17,871 nucleotides of DNA from Bacteroidales bacterium. Lineage in GTDB: Bacteria > Bacteroidota > Bacteroidia > Bacteroidales > F082. The position numbers and the translations under genes were made by a program. The notes under the pieces were generated by a model. It was not told the origin of the DNA, did no database searches, and was given only the letters and a program-made list of their open reading frames with translations. Numbering within the stretch: the stretch's first letter is position 1; the number at the start of each line of letters is the position of its first letter. Shown piece by piece: positions 15,131 to 17,871 of the stretch. The stretch is taken from assembly GCA_029983675.1 (NCBI GenBank), contig JASBYY010000053.1, positions 1-17,871 on the forward strand, in the 5' to 3' direction.

Positions 15131-16425
15131 GGTGCATTGAAATTCCATAACCATCTAAAGTTTAACCAACTCAATTCGTTAATTTCCGAAGGAGGCAATG
15201 TACTCAAATATGCCATTTCATTAAGACTAATTGGATTCGCCGCGAAAGACTGACCCAAATGAGCCGAGTAAGAATAAGCTCCAACTTCCATTTTTAAGAT
15301 AAATTCAGGTGTCAAAACCGTTGTTGGTAATCCTGCAAGGGTAGAGATTTGGCCAACATGCACAAATTCATGCCCCATAGTGAAAAACATATCTTTCAAA
15401 GTCGGAATCATGTCTCGGTTGAAATAAACCGACGATTTTCCCGTCATTATGCCATCAATGGCTTCTTGAATAGTTTTTCCTGCGGCATTATTGGCTATCA
15501 TTTTCTCAAGCTCCTCTGTTGGAACATTATCAATGGAGAAGTTTACAACATAGTCGTCCATCGGAACATCAGGGAACCACTCCTGCTGTAAAGAATGCAA
15601 ATTGCCGTCATTGACTTGACTCATTTCTCTTATCCCCACATTCTTACAGCCTTTATTGATTAATCGAATAGTTTTGTTGTATTGAATCCCTCCTGTCACG
15701 CCTCCTATTAAGGCTCCTCCCAATGCGCCATATCCTCCTCCAATCAAGCCTGACCGCAACCCTTGTCCGAAGCTGGCTCCTCCCATCCAAGCATTGCCTG
15801 CTCCGCCGACAAAGCCACCGGCGAATCCTCCTGCCGCGCCTGTAATGGTTCCGTTTATAATGCTGCCTCCAAGAGTGGTTGCCGTACCCAAAGCACCAGA
15901 CACCGCACCTCCTGCAATACCACCTATTGCTCCTGATAAAGCTCCTATCCCTGCTGCCAAAAAGAAATCCCCGCCGTTGTTTATGTTTCCTGAAAACCCT
16001 TGAATGCTAACATTTATTATTGCCCCGATTGCTGCCGCAATGATAATATCGTCAATAACAGCTATTTCCCCGCTCGGGTCAGTGTACTTCAAAGGATTAT
16101 TAAAGCAATACGCATACCTGTTGAAGCTCTGCGAGAAGCCGGGGCTTTGGATGTAGTTGTCCGGCGAGAGGAAACCGCTCATCACGGGGTCGTACATGCG
16201 GCCGTTGGCTTCGCCCAATCCCCCTGCGCTCGGCATAGCTGAAGTGAGCCACTTCGCTCTGCTCTCGCTTGATGGGGATTTCATATTGATGAGTCCAAAG
16301 CCGTACAAATGCTCGTGCCCCGTGAAACCCCGGTCGAACTTTGGTGTTCCGCTGAAGCTGCCGCTCCAAGTGTCGGGGTTAAGGAGGTTGCAAGTGCAGG
16401 TCGTGTATGTCGTACAGCAGGGCAT
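15127..16425 (-). CDS. Truncated Rhs module with glycine-zipper segment and HExxH metallopeptidase-like tip
   Basis: 432 residues as read from the ATG at 16425. Only the last part of an Rhs core remains (about 16-119: NPDTWSGSFSGTPKFDRGF, TGHEHLYGF, RMYDP, FLSPDNYIQSP, FNRYAYCFNNPLKY, DPSG). Residues 49-73 are an extra 25-residue insertion absent from the other copies. Residues 124-250 are a hydrophobic glycine-zipper stretch (IIIAAAIGAIINVS, then many GxxxG steps), likely membrane-inserting. The tip (about 251-432) carries HEFVH (352-356) with Glu380 in KMEVGAYSYS 24 residues later, the layout of a gluzincin-type zinc peptidase. The first ~15 residues are not Rhs-like: upstream DNA reads TTNALLYDIHDLHL in another frame, so the true start or the expression of this module is doubtful. 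The immunity-like gene overlaps its stop. Confidence 0.8.
   Translation of the reverse strand: MPCCTTYTTCTCNLLNPDTWSGSFSGTPKFDRGFTGHEHLYGFGLINMKSPSSESRAKWLTSAMPSAGGLGEANGRMYDPVMSGFLSPDNYIQSPGFSQSFNRYAYCFNNPLKYTDPSGEIAVIDDIIIAAAIGAIINVSIQGFSGNINNGGDFFLAAGIGALSGAIGGIAGGAVSGALGTATTLGGSIINGTITGAAGGFAGGFVGGAGNAWMGGASFGQGLRSGLIGGGYGALGGALIGGVTGGIQYNKTIRLINKGCKNVGIREMSQVNDGNLHSLQQEWFPDVPMDDYVVNFSIDNVPTEELEKMIANNAAGKTIQEAIDGIMTGKSSVYFNRDMIPTLKDMFFTMGHEFVHVGQISTLAGLPTTVLTPEFILKMEVGAYSYSAHLGQSFAANPISLNEMAYLSTLPPSEINELSWLNFRWLWNFNAP
16207..16281 (-). repeat. 75-bp palindrome-bearing in-frame insertion in the Rhs core
   Basis: The other full copy here reads GLIN-S-NGRMYDP with no gap. This one reads GLINM, then 25 extra residues (from KSPSSESRAKW to GGLGEA), then NGRMYDP. 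The insert is exactly 25 codons, keeps the frame, and contains the inverted repeat GAAGTG-AGC-CACTTC (16241-16255), with a further AGC/GCT pairing outside it across a one-base bulge. The form recalls the coding palindromic elements known from Rickettsia; relation to those is not implied. Confidence 0.7.
16332..16380. repeat. Rhs core direct repeat, short copy C
   Basis: 49 bp identical to 10068-10116 and two mismatches from 12172-12220. After it the similarity fades (AAGGAGGTTGC against GCGGAGGTTGC) and is lost within about ten bases, marking the deletion edge of this module. Confidence 0.9.
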
Positions 16426-16492
16426 TTGTGGTGCTTTGAAAGGGCTAAATTATCGAAAATATTGTAAACAGCTGCAAATTTGGCGTTTTTTC

Positions 16493-16520
16493 AAATAGTC
16501 CCGCTGCGGCGGGACTATTT
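16493..16520 (-). terminator. Hairpin after the second cysteine-peptidase immunity gene
   Basis: A perfect 12-bp stem (16493-16504 with 16509-16520) with a 4-base loop is followed on the minus strand by GAAAAAAC and on the plus strand by TTC. It lies 61 bp beyond the stop at 16582 and about 70 bp before the next rhs start. It separates the two modules. Confidence 0.6.
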
Positions 16521-16581
16521 TTCTCCCGATTTGATAACTTTCCAAATTGAACTTTCAACTTCTATTGTCCTATCCATGTGT

Positions 16582-17220
16582 TTACTCTTTGACTTGTCTC
16601 TCTTTAAGGAATAAATAGGGCCATTCGTCATCGGGAAAATCTTCTACATTCCAAACTTTTATTGAATGAGGCTCTTTTATCAAAACATAAATCTGTTTTC
16701 TTCCGTTAACACAGATTATATACCGAGTATCCATACCAACAAAATAATAAGAAGAAACAATACCATTTTCTAACACGAATTTGATAAATGCCTCATCACG
16801 GTCTTCCCTTTTAACCTTACAAAAGCCATGATCCAAATTGGAAAATTGCAGTATGCCTTCACCTGATTCTGTTCCGACAAAAACATTAGAAGAAAGAAAT
16901 TTGTCGAAAGGGTTAGTTATCCTATGGTTAAACACATAGAAATACCCGCGCATATAGCATGGGACGATGTGTTTCAAGAATTCTCCTTTCTTTAACCTTT
17001 CCATCGTCAGTCCTATTGTGTCATCGTATTTGACAAAAAAAATATTAATGGTTTCAATAATGTCATACTGAGGGTAATAATCAGGGTTCTTTCGATAGTG
17101 CCGAATGACTTTCTCGTTCAATCGATCAATATCTTTTTTTGGTATCAGTCCACTGGCATCTTGGGCTTCACAAAAACTTGACGCCAATGAAAAAGCCAAA
17201 GCAAGAAATATCTTATTCAT
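16582..17220 (-). CDS. Secreted putative immunity protein, paralogue of the one at 10357-11007
   Basis: No recognised family. From the ATG at 17220 it has 212 residues; upstream in-frame codons to 17280 would run into the rhs end and bury the signal peptide. The signal peptide (MNKIFLALAFSLASSFCEA) is cut before QDASG. The mature start QDASGLIPKKDIDRLNEKV and the late segment DTRYIICVNGRKQIYV ... DDEWPYLF match the paralogue, with much less similarity between. It starts 19 bp after the stop of the Rhs gene with the related cysteine-peptidase tip, the same spacing as in the first pair. The export signal implies protection against a toxin acting in the periplasm, or delivered through it. Immunity is inference from context. 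Confidence 0.7.
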   Translation of the reverse strand: MNKIFLALAFSLASSFCEAQDASGLIPKKDIDRLNEKVIRHYRKNPDYYPQYDIIETINIFFVKYDDTIGLTMERLKKGEFLKHIVPCYMRGYFYVFNHRITNPFDKFLSSNVFVGTESGEGILQFSNLDHGFCKVKREDRDEAFIKFVLENGIVSSYYFVGMDTRYIICVNGRKQIYVLIKEPHSIKVWNVEDFPDDEWPYLFLKERQVKE

Positions 17221-17239
17221 ACAATTGATTATTAACAAT

Positions 17240-17871
17240 TTATCTCCAATAAAATATCGAAACCCCTCTGGATCTAACAATTACTTTTGGCCCAACCTGA
17301 CGATATCCTCTGCCTGGGGTTGGGTTCATGACAATTATCTTATATCCATGAGATTCTTTACCCCATATATTAGTATGGGTAGTTTTTACCATACTTCTAA
17401 CACCAACGGAATGCCCTTTTTCTGTGTCGTAATTCACTATAGCCCTACCTCCGTTTTTTATTTCCTCAAACATAATATCACAAATGTTATTGGGAACAGG
17501 AGTTTCACTGCCCTTGCTGTATGTCTTTAGTCCACAGTGTTCACTAATTTGATAATTCACACTGGTAGTAGAAAACAGTGATCCTCCATCATATCCATCA
17601 GTCCTATAACCATAGATTTGTTCAATTCTTTCATTGGTTAATTCATTTCCTAATGTCAAATCTTGCCATAGCATCACTTTTTGCAGGCAGTCGTGTTCAT
17701 CCTCTTGAAATACTGGAAGAATGGCGCTATCATCAGGAATTACAGTGGCTTTTTCGCCTTCAACGGTATATGCTTTCTGCATCCGATTGTAATAGCCGTT
17801 TGCTCCGAAAGTCCAACCTCCCGATCCGTACCCTACGGAAAGCCCACCGCCCAAATTGCCATCACTCCTTC
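17240..17871 (-). CDS. Rhs protein C-terminus (partial) with papain/C39-like cysteine peptidase tip
   Basis: The frame is open to the window end, so the N-terminus is unseen; this may be the end of a full-length Rhs protein. The visible part begins in the glycine-rich pre-toxin linker (RSDGNLGGGLSVGYGSGGW, then NGYYNRMQK), nearly identical to the orphan module at 11027-12853. The tip then diverges yet keeps the peptidase pattern: Gln-x5-Cys with Cys at codon 17687-17689 (HDCLQKVMLWQ), SVNYQ-x5-CG, His at codon 17411-17413 (KGHSVGVRSM), HTNIWG, and Asn at codon 17324-17326 (IVMNPTPG). Papain uses Asn at that third place while the sister tip has Asp. It ends RGVSIFYWR, parallel to KGLSIFFY in the sister. 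A secreted immunity-like gene follows after 19 bp. Confidence 0.85.
   Translation of the reverse strand, partial: RSDGNLGGGLSVGYGSGGWTFGANGYYNRMQKAYTVEGEKATVIPDDSAILPVFQEDEHDCLQKVMLWQDLTLGNELTNERIEQIYGYRTDGYDGGSLFSTTSVNYQISEHCGLKTYSKGSETPVPNNICDIMFEEIKNGGRAIVNYDTEKGHSVGVRSMVKTTHTNIWGKESHGYKIIVMNPTPGRGYRQVGPKVIVRSRGVSIFYWR
17774..17871. repeat. Pre-toxin linker repeat, copy B
   Basis: Counterpart of 11549-11646, with one mismatch in 98 bp. It is cut by the window end, so the true length is unknown. Confidence 0.95.

Noticed and set aside
15794..16003. Pro/Ala-rich plus-strand frame
   Set aside because: Antisense of the glycine-zipper codons, which explains the composition.
10068..17871. Transposon or insertion sequence carrying the array
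   Set aside because: No transposase, terminal inverted repeats or target-site duplication seen; the repeats are direct copies of Rhs coding DNA.
1..17871. CRISPR array
   Set aside because: No regularly spaced short repeats found; the only repeats are Rhs coding segments.

Overview
This looks like a chromosomal window from a Bacteroidales bacterium (phylum Bacteroidota). The support is a TAnnTTTG-type -7 promoter box ahead of rpsF, rpsT and tRNA-Glu, an rpsF-rpsR-rplI operon, a PorT-like outer-membrane protein beside ubiE, and Rhs proteins of the Bacteroidota 'DHLGSW / RMYDP / FNRYAYCLNNPLKY-DPSG' type. The genus cannot be fixed by reading alone. Every gene is on the minus strand, so the biological order runs from base 17871 down to 1.

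The right half (about 10068-17871) is an accessory Rhs polymorphic-toxin array. In transcription order it holds: (1) the C-terminus of an Rhs protein that runs off the window end, tipped with a papain/C39-like cysteine peptidase domain, plus a secreted putative immunity gene; (2) an N-terminally truncated Rhs module with a glycine-zipper segment and an HExxH metallopeptidase-like tip, plus a secreted immunity-like gene broken at a run of nine G; (3) a lipoprotein gene and an outer-membrane beta-barrel gene interrupted by an in-frame TAG; (4) a second truncated Rhs module whose cysteine-peptidase tip is a divergent relative of the one in (1), followed by a paralogue of its immunity gene; (5) a short Rhs remnant fused in frame to the middle of ubiE. 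Near-identical DNA patches link the modules (98 bp with one mismatch, 153 bp with four, 49 bp with none), as expected for an array remodelled by recombination. Strong GC-rich hairpins separate the units.

The left half is housekeeping. After the damaged ubiE come porT, tRNA-Glu(UUC) with promoter and terminator, then lplA-miaB-mtaB (lipoate ligase and two tRNA A37 methylthiotransferases, the last two overlapping by 8 bp), rpsT with its own promoter and terminator, radC-wecB, the rpsF-rpsR-rplI operon with promoter and terminator, and a SpoU/TrmH-family RNA methyltransferase. A plus-strand terminator-like hairpin lies at the left edge.

The most interesting content is the pair of homologous Rhs cysteine-peptidase tips with homologous secreted partner proteins. 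It looks like an effector-immunity family, present here in two diverged alleles. Also notable are a palindromic 75-bp in-frame insertion inside the Rhs core, the G9 frameshift in one immunity-like gene, and the apparent loss of ubiE by microhomology-mediated joining to an Rhs fragment.
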